A stretch of 64,000 bases of DNA from assembly GCF_963678975.1 (NCBI RefSeq), contig NC_089275.1, positions 27,527,977 through 27,591,976 of the forward strand. The letters are read 5' to 3'. Shown here in pieces: positions 23,985 to 36,100 of this stretch. A model generated the notes under the pieces. The model had not been told where the DNA came from. It searched no databases and worked only from the letters and a program-made list of their open reading frames with translations. Source of the DNA: Dysidea avara (lineage: Eukaryota; Porifera; Demospongiae; Dictyoceratida; Dysideidae). A program made the position numbers and the translations under genes. Each line of letters starts with the position of its first letter. Positions within the stretch are counted from its first letter, which is position 1.

Positions 23985-25858
23985 TATTATTTTTTATTAT
24001 GATGATAATTGCAAAACCTCGCAAGCGAGTATGTAAGTGCAATATATGTACAAAATTAATTAATATTAAGTAAGTAAGTAAAATAGTCAATTGAAGTAGT
24101 GTTAACTATTTCAGTTGGTAATTTGTTCCATAATGCAATGGTGGCTGGGAAAAAAGCTAAACTTGTATGGATCAATCCGTGTAAAGGGTACAGTAAGTTT
24201 GTAATCATGGCCTCTAGTAATTCCTGGATTGTAGTTGATATAGTTAGGTAGTTTTAAGTCTATTATATGGTGGGTAATCTTATACATCATTTGTAATCTG
24301 AGAGTATCTCTACGGCTGTGCACAGGGGCGTAGCCAGGGGGGGGTTCAAAGGGTTCGGACGAACCCCCTTTTCAGAGTTAAGAGATACTCTAATAGAGCA
24401 GTCAATTACTCTAATAAAGCAGTCACAATGTTCATGAGGCAGTGTAGCTTACCTATGAAGCTATAAATAGGATTTTATTTTACATAACAGACGTGATATA
24501 GTTGGTAAGGATAACTAGCTATTATTGTCGTGACCTTTTTTTTTTTTTTTGGTCTTCAACTGGTTTTCAGCAAGTTTTTTTGGTCTTCAACTATTTTTCA
24601 GAAAGGTGCCCCCCTCTTTCCAAACTAGAACCCCCCTTTTGGAAATCCTGCCTACGCCCCTGTGTGCAGGTTGTTCCATCTTAGTGTATTTATCATCTCA
24701 GTAACACTACTCGTATATCAGTAATCGCCATTTACAAATCTTGCTGCTCGTCGCTGTACCGATTCCAGTTTATCGATGTTACATTTAGTATGGGGGGCCC
24801 AGGAACAAGCAGCATATTCTAAAATTGGTCGAACATACATTAGATAAGCATCAGATTTCATTTCACATTTACATGAAGACAAGTTCCTCTTTAAGAAAGC
24901 TAGAGCATTGTTTGCTTTTTTACACACCGAGTCAATATGCTTGTTAAAATTTAGCTTGGAATCGATGACAAATCCCAAATATTTAGCTTCATTTGCATTT
25001 TCAAGAAAGTGATTGTACAATGTATAGGAGAAAGCAAATATATTTCTTAGTGATGTCTGTAATACTTGGCACTTATCGACATTGAAGATCATCATCCACT
25101 TCTTGGCCCACTGCTCTAAATTGTGTAAATCATACTGGAGAATTTCCTGGTCATTTTTGTTTTTTATTTGTCTATATAACAAACAGACGTCAGCAAATAG
25201 ACTACAACATGAAGAAATAGTATCGGGTAAACAATGGTCCTAAAACAGTTCCTTGGGGAACACCACTTGTAACATTCACTGGTGCAGATGTGTAACCATT
25301 ACAGACCACTCGTTGACTACGTCCACTTAGGAATGAAGATATCTATTTAAAAGTTGAGCCTCTAATACCATAATGATCTAATTTATGCAATAATAGATAA
25401 TGTGGTACTTTGTCAAAAGCTTTGCAAAAGTCGAGCAGAATTACATCTGTTTGTATTTTGTTGTTTAAATTTAGTGTAAGATCGTGAATAGTACGAAGTA
25501 ACTGCTGTTCAGCAGAGCGTCTTGCACGGAATCCAAATTGGTTTACAGAGAGTATGCTCAGTTTTTCTAAGTTTAACATGACATTTGAGTAAATAATATG
25601 TTCAAGCACCTTGCAACAGATACTGGTAAGGGAAATTGGACGGTAATTGCTTGGGTCGCTACGACTGCCCTTTTTATGAAGTGGAGTAACTAGTGCTGTC
25701 CTCCAATCCCCAGGGATGGTACCTTGGTGTAGGGAAGCCCTGAACAAGGTAGACAAGCAAGGAGCTAATTCATTTGATAATTCCTTAAGCAGTCTAGATG
25801 GTAACCCACCTGGTCCCATTGCTTTAAATGGGTCAATATTACTAAGCAGCTGAGCTTT
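23985..25858 (-). pseudogene. CR1/Jockey-like LINE fragment (LINE-5), RT domain
   Basis: Minus-strand segments encode FKAMGPGGLPSRLLKEL, NYRPISLTSICCKVLEH, NQFGFRARRSAEQQLL, VILLDFCKAFDKVPHYLLLH, then after frame changes GVPQGTVLGPLLF, LFADVCLLY and a thumb domain ending ERVQRRAARFVNGDY-like sequence. The catalytic FADD reads FADV, and stops and frameshifts are present, so it is dead. It is 5'-truncated near 25858, ends in an A/T-rich tail near 23985, and is interrupted by a hAT-like MITE. Confidence 0.8.
24323..24662. mobile_element. hAT-like MITE (CAGGGGCGTAGCC family)
   Basis: Ends CAGGGGCGTAGCC and CCTACGCCCCTG inside LINE-5, flanked by TGTGCA on both sides (6 bp visible of an expected 8). 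It carries two tandem copies of the CTCTAATAGAGCAGTCA motif (24382-24426) and a T-rich block near 24535. It shares tips with 18416-20805. Confidence 0.8.
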
Positions 25859-26629
25859 GACAAAGAGTAGCTCCGTACCAAATTCACAGTAGCAAATCGA
25901 TTTATTTCTGCTGTGGGTTATAATCAGATATAGACCTGGACTATATATGCCAAGTATGGGAAGGAACCCATGCTTCATCGGGAGAGCGCACAATTTTTCA
26001 CGATTTCCAACACAAAACAATCGCGATTCCCGTCGTATGGTGAAAGATAAATAAGTTTTATTGGTACGTAGAAAAATACTTTGATATTCCCTACAGGTTG
26101 AAATAGTAGGGGAGTGATTTCGTGTTTATCGATTTTTTCATTGCGGACCCTAACCAAGTTAGGTTTTCTATATAATGCTATCCATAGTAACATCTCTTCA
26201 GTACCTTGCAACTAGTTCAAACACAGTACGCGTTACAACGCATTCCACTCGTATAACCGGTTTGAGTGCACAGCAACCAGTTCATTTGCACTACGTGAAG
26301 CAGTAAACTTTGTACTTGTATAACCGGTTTGAAAACTGTTCAGAACCGGTTTTAGCTTATAGCAATCAGTTCATAGCTATGCGCTGCGCGTTTAACTAGG
26401 CGTTAGATACTACGAACTTTATTAAGACATAGCAGAGGAGGTTGTACGCGCTATAAGCGCTACTTAAATATATAGCTCTTAATTGCATTCTTTTCTTTGG
26501 TATTTCACGTGACCCTCAATAGTCACAATACAAAACTGAAAAACTATGGAGTTCACTGGGGTTCGTTAGATATTCAGTTCGTCCTTCATGTAGGCTTCAA
26601 GGCTATGTACTTTGTTTTCTCAAGGCACT

Positions 26630-26837
26630 TGTGAGATATTCCGAATAAATCGTCCTAGCTGTCGACTAGGCCCCCTTCTGTGGCTATACTCGCGATCAGT
26701 ATGGATACGACTACCACGATACTCACTATATTCTTATCGCGTGAATTGGTAATTACAACATAGTTACAATTGCGTTTCTAACCTAACCGAAATACAAATA
26801 ACGTTAAATACTAAATAGCTACAATCAGTTTCTGACA
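26630..26837 (-). repeat. BEL/Pao 3' LTR
   Basis: 208 bp, 95% identical to 41774-41981. On the minus strand a purine run (GGGGGAGGA) immediately precedes it, as expected for the polypurine tract. Confidence 0.92.
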
Positions 26838-27075
26838 TCCTCCCCCAGGTTGACCATTGTGAATGGTCAACTCAAGAGCTCTGCTGACCACTTCTTAAAA
26901 CGTTCTTGGGCCTTCAAAGCAGATTGTCTCCTGGAATTTCTCTGTATTTCATCACTGTGGCCATCCGGTACACATTCAGTATCTGGGTGTGCAGCATAGC
27001 TGCCACTAGAGGAGGGCGAATGTTCATCATTATTTATTTTTGACGCGCTAAGGCTGTATGACCTACTTCTCTCTC
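26838..27075 (-). mobile_element. BEL/Pao pol C-terminal part and 3' leader
   Basis: Minus-strand coding-like sequence (RRQSALKAQERFKKW) leading to the polypurine tract and LTR. It is separated from the rest of pol by the near-full LINE. It belongs to the fossil at 26630-41981. Confidence 0.7.
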
Positions 27076-27246
27076 ATCACCTCCAACCTAAATAAGCTGT
27101 GGTACCGTGGTGAAAAGTGTGTAGATAACGGTACAAAGGAAGGTTTGTTTGCTTCAGTACGTACAGTTGTCTCGTTCGCGTATATTCGCAGCTGCTGGTC
27201 ACCCTCAGTTGGCAACAATTGGAACTTAAAGTAGACTCCGAAGCGA

Positions 27247-28251
27247 ATGGCATCGCTGGGAAACAATCCTTCCAAGCGAAAGAGACCAGAGGATTCCCCT
27301 GACGATTCCAGTAAGAGCGTAGATGTTTGCCGTCATTGCAGCAAGAAATGTACTAAAAAAAGTGAGGCTGTTCAATGTGATTTGTGTTGTTCGTGGCTGC
27401 ACGCATCTTGCGAAGGTCTAAGTAAAGACGAATATAAACTGCTTACCCAATTAACATCCACTGTTGAAAATCTTATGTACTACTGCAAGTTTAATAAGTG
27501 CGAAACCCGCTCCAAGCAGCTTATGTTCGGTTCAATTAGTAAAGCACTTTTCCCACTGGCTGACAGCTCTGAAACCAGCACAACAACGGAACAGAATTGT
27601 TTATCTAAGACTCTGACTGACCTTAGTGAGAAAATTGCTGATTTGACTATCAAACAACAAACACTACACAACTCGGTGCAATCTATATCCTCCAAATTTG
27701 TTGAGTCTGCTGTTAACATGGACACTGGTGCTCCAGCTCAATCCATCACTCAAGGAGCTGGTCCATCTAGTAATGCTCTAGACATTATAGATGAGATGGC
27801 AGATAGAGATCGAAGGAAAAATAACATTGTCGCATACAATTTCCCGGAGTCCACTGACCGAAACGTTGATATTCAATCATTTAAGGCCCTAAGTGACACA
27901 GTTTTCAAATTGGATCTGGATGTAACCAAGGCTATTCGTTTGGGACCAAAGATCCCTAATAAACACAAACCATTACTATTGACTGTTGAAGATGTTGATG
28001 ACAAGACTTTCATGCTTTCTCATTCTCACTTTCTGAAGCGACACGAACAGTACAACAAAGTATACCTTGTCCCTGATAGAACAAGACTTGAACGTGCTAA
28101 GCACAAAAGGGTTGTTGATGAGTTAAAACAAAGGAAGGCCAATGGAGAAACTAATTTGATAATTCGTAATGGCATTATTTCACAGAGACAACCCCGTGTA
28201 AATATAATTGCTGAAACCACCAACACTCAGCTGGCTACTAATTGTTCCTGA
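27247..28251 (+). CDS. LINE-A ORF1 protein, PHD-type finger plus RNA-binding-like domain
   Basis: Open frame of 334 codons starting MASLGNNPSKRKRPED. Residues about 28-80 hold a PHD-like zinc finger: CRHC, CDLC, then HASC and paired cysteines around YYCKFNKCE. A coiled-coil-like stretch follows (LSEKIADLTIKQQTLHN), then a C-terminal domain with KAIRLGPKIPNKHKPLLL and VYLVPDRTRLERAKHKRV, matching LINE-B ORF1. Family role: binding of element RNA and chaperoning reverse transcription. The frame is intact; the stop at 28249-28251 falls 25 bp before the likely ORF2 ATG. Confidence 0.8.
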   Translation: MASLGNNPSKRKRPEDSPDDSSKSVDVCRHCSKKCTKKSEAVQCDLCCSWLHASCEGLSKDEYKLLTQLTSTVENLMYYCKFNKCETRSKQLMFGSISKALFPLADSSETSTTTEQNCLSKTLTDLSEKIADLTIKQQTLHNSVQSISSKFVESAVNMDTGAPAQSITQGAGPSSNALDIIDEMADRDRRKNNIVAYNFPESTDRNVDIQSFKALSDTVFKLDLDVTKAIRLGPKIPNKHKPLLLTVEDVDDKTFMLSHSHFLKRHEQYNKVYLVPDRTRLERAKHKRVVDELKQRKANGETNLIIRNGIISQRQPRVNIIAETTNTQLATNCS

Positions 28252-28276
28252 TAGAAGTCTTGCTGGTTCTTCAGTA

Positions 28277-31120
28277 ATGATAAGTAATACAATGTTAAGA
28301 ACTTTGTATACAAACGCTGATCAGTTTTTAAATAAGCGTGATCTTCTTTCAGCTCAAATTACAGGTACCCACCCCCCTGACATAATTATTATTACCGAAT
28401 TGCTTTCTAAATCACCAAATTCTACTGTTAGCTCAGCTCTACTGGCACTTCCTGGATATTCTCTTTACGTTAATTTTGATCCAGACACATATACCCCTGT
28501 CACCTCTCACATACGCGGAGTTGGAATATTTGTCTCTGGGAAGCTGCAGGCTCATCAAGTATTTTTTCACTCACCTGATCTTGAAGATCAAGTATGGGTT
28601 AGAATTCAACTTTGCGGATCTGATTCACTGTTAGTTGGCTGTCTGTATCGTAGTCTTACGGGTGATCTCAGTACTAGTGTTTCATCTCTTTGTAATTTAT
28701 TTACCAAACTCGATAACTATTCTCACTTATTAATATGTGGCGATTTCAACTTTAAAGAAGTTACTTGGTCAGACCTTTCAGGTTCAACTACTAATTCTCA
28801 TATAGTACCTTTTCTCGACTCAGTGGATGATTTATTCTTGTTTCAGCATGTTAACAAGCCCACAAGAATTAGACAGGGTGATTCTCCAAGCCTACTCGAT
28901 CTAGTATTCACAAACGAAGAGAATATGGTTACAAACTTGTTGCATCTTCCACCCTTGGGTAATAGCGACCACATTTGTATACAGTTTGATCTTTTGTGCT
29001 ATTTGGAGCCGAAGAAGACTGACAACTTGAAATATAATACAAGAGCGGCAAATATTGATCTAATGAAGCAAACTCTTGGTGATGTTGACTGGGTATCCTT
29101 ATTGGACCCCCTTGATATGAGCGATGCTTGGTTGCAATTTAGGTCGATCTTTCAGGATGCTCTTGACAATTGCGTTCCTACTTACAAGCCGAAGGAGAAG
29201 AAAAGCCTATACAGTAACTCTGAAGTGTTTAGTTTGAAAAGGAATCATCTTTGGAAGAAGTACCTCTCGGCTCGTTCTCTCATAGACCTTGCAAACTTTA
29301 AGTCAGTAAATAATCAGCTTAGAAGCTTGACTCGTAACCTTAGAAAAGACTACGAAAAGAATCTGGCTCAAGGTGTCAGATCTAGGCCTAAAGCATTCTG
29401 GCAATATGTTAACTCAAGGACAAAAGTACGCCCAGGTGTTACCGAGTTGGTCTCCTCGGATGGTTCTGCAATACATTCCAATACTGAAATGGCTACTCAC
29501 TTTAACAAATACTTTTCTAGTGTATTTACCTGTGAGGACACCGCAAGTATTCCAACAGTTGATTCAACTAGTTCCCCTCTTCTTGATGACTCCATTGAAA
29601 TCACTCCTGCAATTGTTTTCAGCAAGCTAATAGCTCTACAAAGTAATAAATCCTCTGGATCAGACGGATGGCCTATAACTATTATCAAATCAGTAAGTGA
29701 ATTTATTTCTGTACCATTATCTATCCTGTTTAATAAATCGCTAAATAGTGGCACTTTACCTTCAGATTGGAAGTGTGCCAATGTAACACCTATTCACAAA
29801 AAAGGTGCACGGAATCTGGCCTGCAATTATAGACCAGTCAGCCTCACTTCTATTTTCAGCAAGTTAATGGAATCCATTGTCAAAGATCATATACTGAACC
29901 ACCTATCCACAAACAACTTACTGTCTCCCTATCAATTTGGCTTTATACCAGGAAGATCGTGTTCCACTCAATTGCTTCTGATGCTGGATTATTTAACTCA
30001 TCATCTTGATGAGGGCTATTCTATTGACGTAATCTATTTAGATTTCCAAAAAGCCTTCGATTCTGTTCCACACCGACGTTGATTGCAAAAGTTAACATCG
30101 TTTGGTATTCATGGAAATGTGCTAAAATGGATTGAAAGCTTTTTATCTAACAGAGTGCAACAAGTTGTACTTAATGGCCATAAATCTTCCACCATTCCAG
30201 TTACTAGTGGTGTCCCCCAGGGTTCTGTGCTGGGTCCCCTACTATTCATGATGTTTGTAAATGAGATACCATCAATTGTATCAAGTCCGGTGCTATTGTT
30301 TGCTGATGATACAAAAATCTTTTGAGTCATTAGAAATAGAGAAGACTATACTGCGTTACAGAGTGACTTAGACTTACTTCAAAGATGGTCACAACAGTGG
30401 CTTTTGAATTTTAATATTTCCAAGTGCAAACACCTTCACTTCGGCCCAGCCCACCACTATGGTCCTTACTGTCTCAACGGAATATTTATTGACATCAATG
30501 CAACGCACAGCGACCTCGGTATTGTTTTTGACGATTAGCTCAAATTCCACCATCACACCACTCAAGCTACTACCAAAGCTAACCGAGTACTTGGTTTGAT
30601 TAAGAAATCATTTGAATACCTTGACTCTACCATGCTAACTTGTTTGTTCAATACATTAGTTCGACCTATCTTGGAATACAATAATCCTATTTGGGGGCCT
30701 CATTACATCCTAGACAACAGAAAGGTAGAGAAGATACAACGAAGGGCTACTCGTCTCATCCCACAACTTCAAGACAAATCTTACTCGGAGAGGTTGACAC
30801 AACTAGATTTGCCATCTTTTCATTATAGACGATTGAGAGGTGATCTAATATTTCTTTTCAAAATTCTTAACAATTATTTCACCACCGATTTTACTGATAT
30901 ATATACGTACTCAAGATCTATTACCAGGGGGCATCAATTCAAATTGTTTAAGGAACGCTCAAGACTATTGTGTAGATCTAATTACTTTATCAATAGAATC
31001 ACCAACAATTGGAATAGTTTGCCTAATTGTGTTGTAAATAGTTCTTCGATTAACACTTTTAAATCATTATTAGATAGTCATTTAATTGATTCAAGATTTA
31101 TTTTTGTATATGTCATTTAA
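28277..31120 (+). pseudogene. LINE-A ORF2: APE endonuclease and reverse transcriptase
   Basis: Likely start MISNTMLRTLYTNADQF at 28277 (the frame is open from 28208). Endonuclease motifs: LICGDFNFKEVTW and LGNSDHICIQFDL. Reverse transcriptase motifs: SSGSDGWPITIIKS, NYRPVSLTSIFSKLMES, YQFGFIPGRSCSTQLL, VIYLDFQKAFDSVPH, SGVPQGSVLGPLLF and FADDTKIF, then a thumb domain ending RNYRRLRG-type sequence and NNWNSLPNCVV. Family role: nicks target DNA and primes reverse transcription there. In-frame stops at about 30080, 30325 and 30537 make it inactive, but damage is light, so death is recent. Confidence 0.88.
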
Positions 31121-31212
31121 TTGAATCAAGAGTTATTTTTGTATAATTACTGCATTGATCGGGTATGTAGGCTGTGCCTTTACCTGTATTTAATCATAAT
31201 CATAATAATCAT

Positions 31213-31458
31213 AATAGCATCATGATCTTGGTCACTTGTCACTTCACCAACTCGGTCACTGGAGCTGATATGAACTTCCAATGGATACAATGACTGCAGC
31301 GGTCGCTGTAGTGTTGTAGCTTGTTCTCCCCTTGCTGCTACCTTAAATATCACTCCCCTGATTTGTCCATCTTTGCCCTCAATCAGTTGTGTAATTCTTG
31401 CAGTTTTCCAAAACCCTCTCGGAAAGTCTGAGTCACAAACAACAACTATATCACCTAC
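31213..31458 (-). mobile_element. BEL/Pao pol C-terminal region (between LINE-A and MITE)
   Basis: Minus-strand VGDIVVVCDSDFPRGFWKTA and IRGVIFKVAARGEQATTLQR match the conserved region that follows integrase in BEL/Pao polyproteins. Part of the fossil at 26630-41981. Confidence 0.8.
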
Positions 31459-32124
31459 CAGCGTTGAAACCGGGTCGGGTCATCCGGGTCACATTTTCTC
31501 CGGGTCATCCGGGTCTGACCCGGTTTACAATTTATCCGGGTCTGACCCGGATTGGATCACGTGAGAAACGAAATTGTTCGTTTGACGACGTGGAACTTAT
31601 AAACGCTATCGCGTAGCTCTTTCGTGAGCCACGCCCACTTATTGCATTACCAACATATGCTCAGCCACGTCCATTTGTTGGTAAGTGCAGTATGTAGCAC
31701 GAAACTGAGGGTATCTATGGTGAGGGGTAGCTATTGCCAGTAGGTGAAGACCTTTTTTTTTTTTTTTGGTCTTCAACCTACAGCTAGGCTGAAGTTGCAA
31801 TATTTATTAAAACACGAATCGAAAGCTCAAAATGTAGACTCGTTCGGACTCCCCCAATTGTGGAGCTGATTCGGGCAGAGTCTCAGTTTGCCGTGGACTA
31901 AGAAAGTCCCGGTTTGTCCAGCACAGGCCATTATGTGCTGGGGGTGGTAGGCAAGAGCAGTCCATCAAGCCCGGGTTAAAAAAAAAAATTTAAAAAAAAG
32001 ACTCGTTCGCTCGCTCGACACTAGCCGAAACACGTCTCGGCTTTAATTAATCCGGGTCACATCCGGGTCAAATCCGGGTCAGTGGGTCATCCGGGTCAGC
32101 AGTAGTAACCCGGTTTCAACGTTG
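31459..32124. mobile_element. hAT-like MITE (CAGCGTTGAAACCGGGT family), copy 2
   Basis: Starts CAGCGTTGAAACCGGGT and ends ACCCGGTTTCAACGTTG, with an exact 8-bp duplication TCACCTAC at 31451-31458 and 32125-32132. It lies in the BEL fossil and is longer than the copy at 19301 because of a SINE-like insert at 31847-31999. Homology to copy 1 is clear on both sides of the insert, in reverse orientation. Confidence 0.92.
31847..31999 (+). mobile_element. SINE-like retroposed insert with A-rich tail
   Basis: A 153-bp insert flanked by GACTCGTTCG (31837-31846 and 32000-32009), ending in an A-rich tract. The 10-bp direct repeats and 3' A tail indicate LINE-driven retroposition. The source RNA is not recognised; no clear tRNA boxes were seen. 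Confidence 0.75.
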
Positions 32125-33116
32125 TCACCTACCCGGGCGGCAGGAAGCGACTGGTGTTGTGTGTTAGGATATCGGTGTGCATTATGCAATTCTAATAGGT
32201 ACTCCTTCACCCAATGATTCCAGAAATGGTTTATTACATTGTTGAGATGTCTATCCCGCTTCTGCAAGGTGTTATTGGACACAATGAATTCATCATCACT
32301 GTCTTCAACAATGTTTAAATCATCTGGTAAACTCAATAGTCTACATCCCACAAGGAGGTGTGATGGAGTCAGTGGTTCTTCTAGGTCATCAGAACTGATG
32401 TAGGTCAGGGGACGAGAGTTGACAACTTCGATCAATGCCGTATTGAGTTCATCATAGGTGAACTTTGCTTGTCCAATAATCTTACGTAGGTACCACTTCA
32501 CTGATTGGACAAGGCGTTCAAAAATGCCACCCCACCAGGGAGCCTTCTCTAGATTAAATGTCCATTCCACACCTACGTCTGTGATGTATCTCTTACACTC
32601 TGGTTGGCTTAACATTTCAGTGAGCATCTTAGCAGCTGTCTTAAATGCTTTGCCATTATCTGAAATGAACTTACGAGGTAGCCCTCTTCTAGCAGCAAAG
32701 CGTTTCACACATCTAATAAAGGTTGGAGCAGACATGTCTAGTACAAGCTCAAGATGAACTGCACGGGTCACACAACAAGTAAACAGACATATCCAAACCT
32801 TGTAACTGCTGACATCAGCCGATCCCTGGGCATGGACAAACAATGGACTTGCATAATCCACTCCAGTGTAACAGAATGGTGGAGCCTCGTTCACTCTGAA
32901 TGCTGGGAGGGGAGGTGGTGGCGGAGGTCGAAATGGGTTTCCATCAAAACGGCGACATATAACACAATGGTGAATGATTGATCGGACTAAACTTCTACCA
33001 CCAACAATCCAATACTGCGAGCATATTTGTGTTAATGTCTCCTTAACACCATTGTGCTGCATGTTACAGTGAGCGTCTCGTACAATCAAGGTAGTAAACC
33101 AATGCCTTCTTGCAAG
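32125..33116 (-). mobile_element. BEL/Pao integrase region
   Basis: Minus-strand sequence shows the zinc-binding region (AHCNMQHNGVKETL, HHCVICRRF), the integrase core (YTGVDYASPLFV, KFISDNGKAF, GGIFERLVQSVK) and the following conserved segment (SRPLTYISSDDLEEPLTPSH). Order and motifs are those of BEL/Pao. Part of the fossil at 26630-41981. Confidence 0.9.
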
Positions 33117-36100
33117 GATGGTGGGATACTTAGCTGCAAATGACAGACTTAAGGGAGCATTTGATCATGTGCGATGGGATGGTGTACTTGAGCATCTCAG
33201 GAGCATAGGCTACCGTGGTCGGATGTTCCGTTTGTTTCAGTCTTATTTATCCGATAGATATATCAGAGTTGTTACCGGTGGGGTCTATTCTACGGAACGG
33301 AACGGAACGGAACGGAGAGGAATGATGGACTAAACTACGGAACGGAATGCTTTCTCAAATTGAAGCTTGCAGCTTACCATTGCTGTACAAGTTATCGGTG
33401 GCACTTCCAACTGGTAAACAAACGTACTCCAAGAAAGATAAAACGAACTTAAGGATCGATTGTGGGTTCTTGTTGTTTATCTTCGGATGTATCAAGTAGG
33501 GAACTTAATGCATGACTTGTTTTTGCTAATATGTGAGTTGTTTTTGCTTACTTTGACTTTAGAATGTACAATCTGGGGCTCAGCCTTTCTAATAGGCATA
33601 AATCAGTATGTAGCTACACTACAAAGGAAACAAGTATGGTGACAAGCTGAATTCACTGTCAAGCTAAACAGAATCTAAAGGAATTTTGTGCAGTGTGTGA
33701 GGAGCAAACATTCAGATACCTCAAGGAGGCTATATTGTGTGAACATCAATGATTCATTAACAGAATAGTGGACTACATAATGTCAGATATCTTAGCCTGT
33801 CAGTGAGTAGTGAGTTGAATCCAGGATGGGGTCTATTTTACAGAATGGAATGTTTTCTGAATCAAAACTTACAGCTTGTCTAGCTGCTATCATTGCTGAA
33901 GTTGCATTCATCAGTGGAACTTCCAGGAAATGGAATAAGATAATAATAAAATATTAATAGCTGTTTCATGCAGTGCATTGTTCTATTACCTGATATATCA
34001 AGCAGGTCTCTTCAATTCATTTATGCATGACCAAGGCAAGTTTTGTTACTACAATACAGTAGCTGATTGGATGTCAGTTGCTTCTGGTGATCTTGACAAG
34101 ATAAATAGTTTAGAAGACCACTCAATTTCTTCAGTTTCAGAGCGTAATATCCACAGAGAAATTAACTAGAAAGTACAGGAAAAGTCTAGGTGATCATGAC
34201 TTTATTCAGTCTAATAAACAGAAAAATTATATGGTTGATTGAGTAAGGTATCACTTGCAGAATGTTCAGACAACCAGCGATGAGATGCATGCATGGATTC
34301 ATTGAATTTTTGTTACAGTTGGAGACATTAAATATCCAAAAGCAAACTGACTGTATAATATTAATTCACTTACTTTATATTTTCTCAATTTTGAGCCTGT
34401 ATACAAATAATTAAATTTTTCTCAGTCCTAGAATAAGATGGGAGAGAAAATTTATCTTTGTTTACAACTTCAAAGGAAATGAAGAATAAAATTAGTAAAT
34501 TACAGATTTAAATACTAAATATGAATTAGAGCCTTTAGATAATTATTGTAAATTGTAGATGGAAAAAAACAAGGACTGGTGAGATCTTGGTTATTTATGA
34601 CAGCGGTTGGAGATTAAAAGGGTAGTAACTTCTGGTTCTTGAATATGTTGCAAAGTGGAGGTACAAATCAAAATGGGATATCAATTTCATTATGAAAAAT
34701 TTGTATACTTAAATAATCTAGCATTACTGTATTCATTTGTCCTCCACTTAAATATGCTACAACAGTGTCGGTACATTGGCAGTCTACCTTGAAATCTCAA
34801 CTCTAGAGTAGATCCAACACAGAGCAGCCCACACTGTAACGAATACATGTGATCCCACTGTAATTTCATGGACCATGCAGCTGGACTGGGAATCACTTGA
34901 AAATAGATGAACAAATTTAACCTGTTTTGTTTGAAGTGAAGCATGTGAAATGTTACACTTAAGAAATCCTAGGATTCTTAGGTGGTATGTAATTAATGTG
35001 AGTGTTCCATTTCCGGTCTGACTAGATACATTGAAATTACACACACATCTTGGTCCAAATCGCATTTGCCTGGTGGCTATGGGCATGGTTTCACATGCAT
35101 AGCTAGGCTTATAATTGAGATTTGGTTGATCTTGGAGTTTTGGCATTTGGCCTAATTCAAGGCTAGCAGTCAGACACATCCTTGAATTTGTGCAACAGAA
35201 AAAATCAGTTCACTATTGAATACAGCATTAGTCCACTGCACCGGCTGTTAATAACTCCATGCATACAATTCAGTGATGTTCGCAGAATATAGCCCCTTTG
35301 GGATCTGCCAATATTTGCTCCTCTCACACTGCACAAAATTCTTCAAGTTTTAATTCAGCTGGCTCTTTCCTGTTACCAGTGTCTTCCTACTTGCTTTATT
35401 TGTACACTGACATATGACTTGAAAAGCTGGCTCAGACTGTTTTCTAAAGTCAAAATGAGCAAACCAGCTCACATAAAGTACCCTTCTTGGTATATCCGTA
35501 GATGAACCAAGGATAAACATCACTGATACAGCTCATCCCACAATTAATACTTCGTTACTAATGACAACTAACAAGAACCCACAATCGATCCTTTATCTTA
35601 TGTTTAATCACCCACTGGAGGTGCCACTGATAACTCGTAAGGGCAGTTTCAGCAATGGTAAGTTGCAAGCTTCAATTTGAGAAAGCGTTCCGTTCCGTAG
35701 TTTAGTCCATCATTCCGTTCCGTTCCGTTCCGTTCCGTTCCGTTCCGTAGAATAGTCCCCACCTGTCACCGTTGTTACCTCATCTGACTCATCTGATCTC
35801 TACCGTATTTCTGCAGGCGTCCCGCAAGGTGCAATTTGGTCACCATTATTATTTAATTTATATGTTCGCCTCCTCCCAAGTGTCATAAAACACAGTCTGG
35901 TAGTGGGATATGTAGACGACCACATCCTTTTAATGACTATCCCTGCAAAGAATGATCGTGTTGTTGCAGCTAGCCATCTAAATGCTGATCTAACCGCTCT
36001 ATATGAATATGGCAAACCATGGAACATTATATTTGCTCCAGCAAAGACTTCTTCATTAATTATCTCCCTGAAGTTCAGGAATGTCAGAACACCCCCCCTC

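Larger units (their letters stand above)
20921..26152. mobile_element. DNA transposon with about 1.2-kb terminal inverted repeats
   Basis: The left arm from TAGGGTCCGCAATG (20921) to about 22113 is repeated in reverse complement from about 23460 to 26152, ending GCGGACCCTA. ACCAAGT flanks both ends (20914-20920 and 26153-26159). The right arm is lengthened by a LINE (23985-25858) and the left arm by a palindromic insert (21501-21877); without these the arms match closely. The central 1.34 kb has no transposase frame. The superfamily is unclear: long arms suggest foldback or Mutator-like elements, but the duplication is about 7 bp. Confidence 0.75.
27075..31212 (+). mobile_element. Near-full-length CR1-like LINE (LINE-A) inserted in the BEL fossil
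   Basis: A 4.1-kb plus-strand LINE with a 5' leader, ORF1 (27247-28251), ORF2 (about 28277-31120) and a tail of CATAAT-type short repeats at 31190-31212. BEL pol sequence lies on both sides in the opposite orientation. The 5' boundary is approximate; no clear target duplication was found. It is the most complete LINE in the window. Confidence 0.85.
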
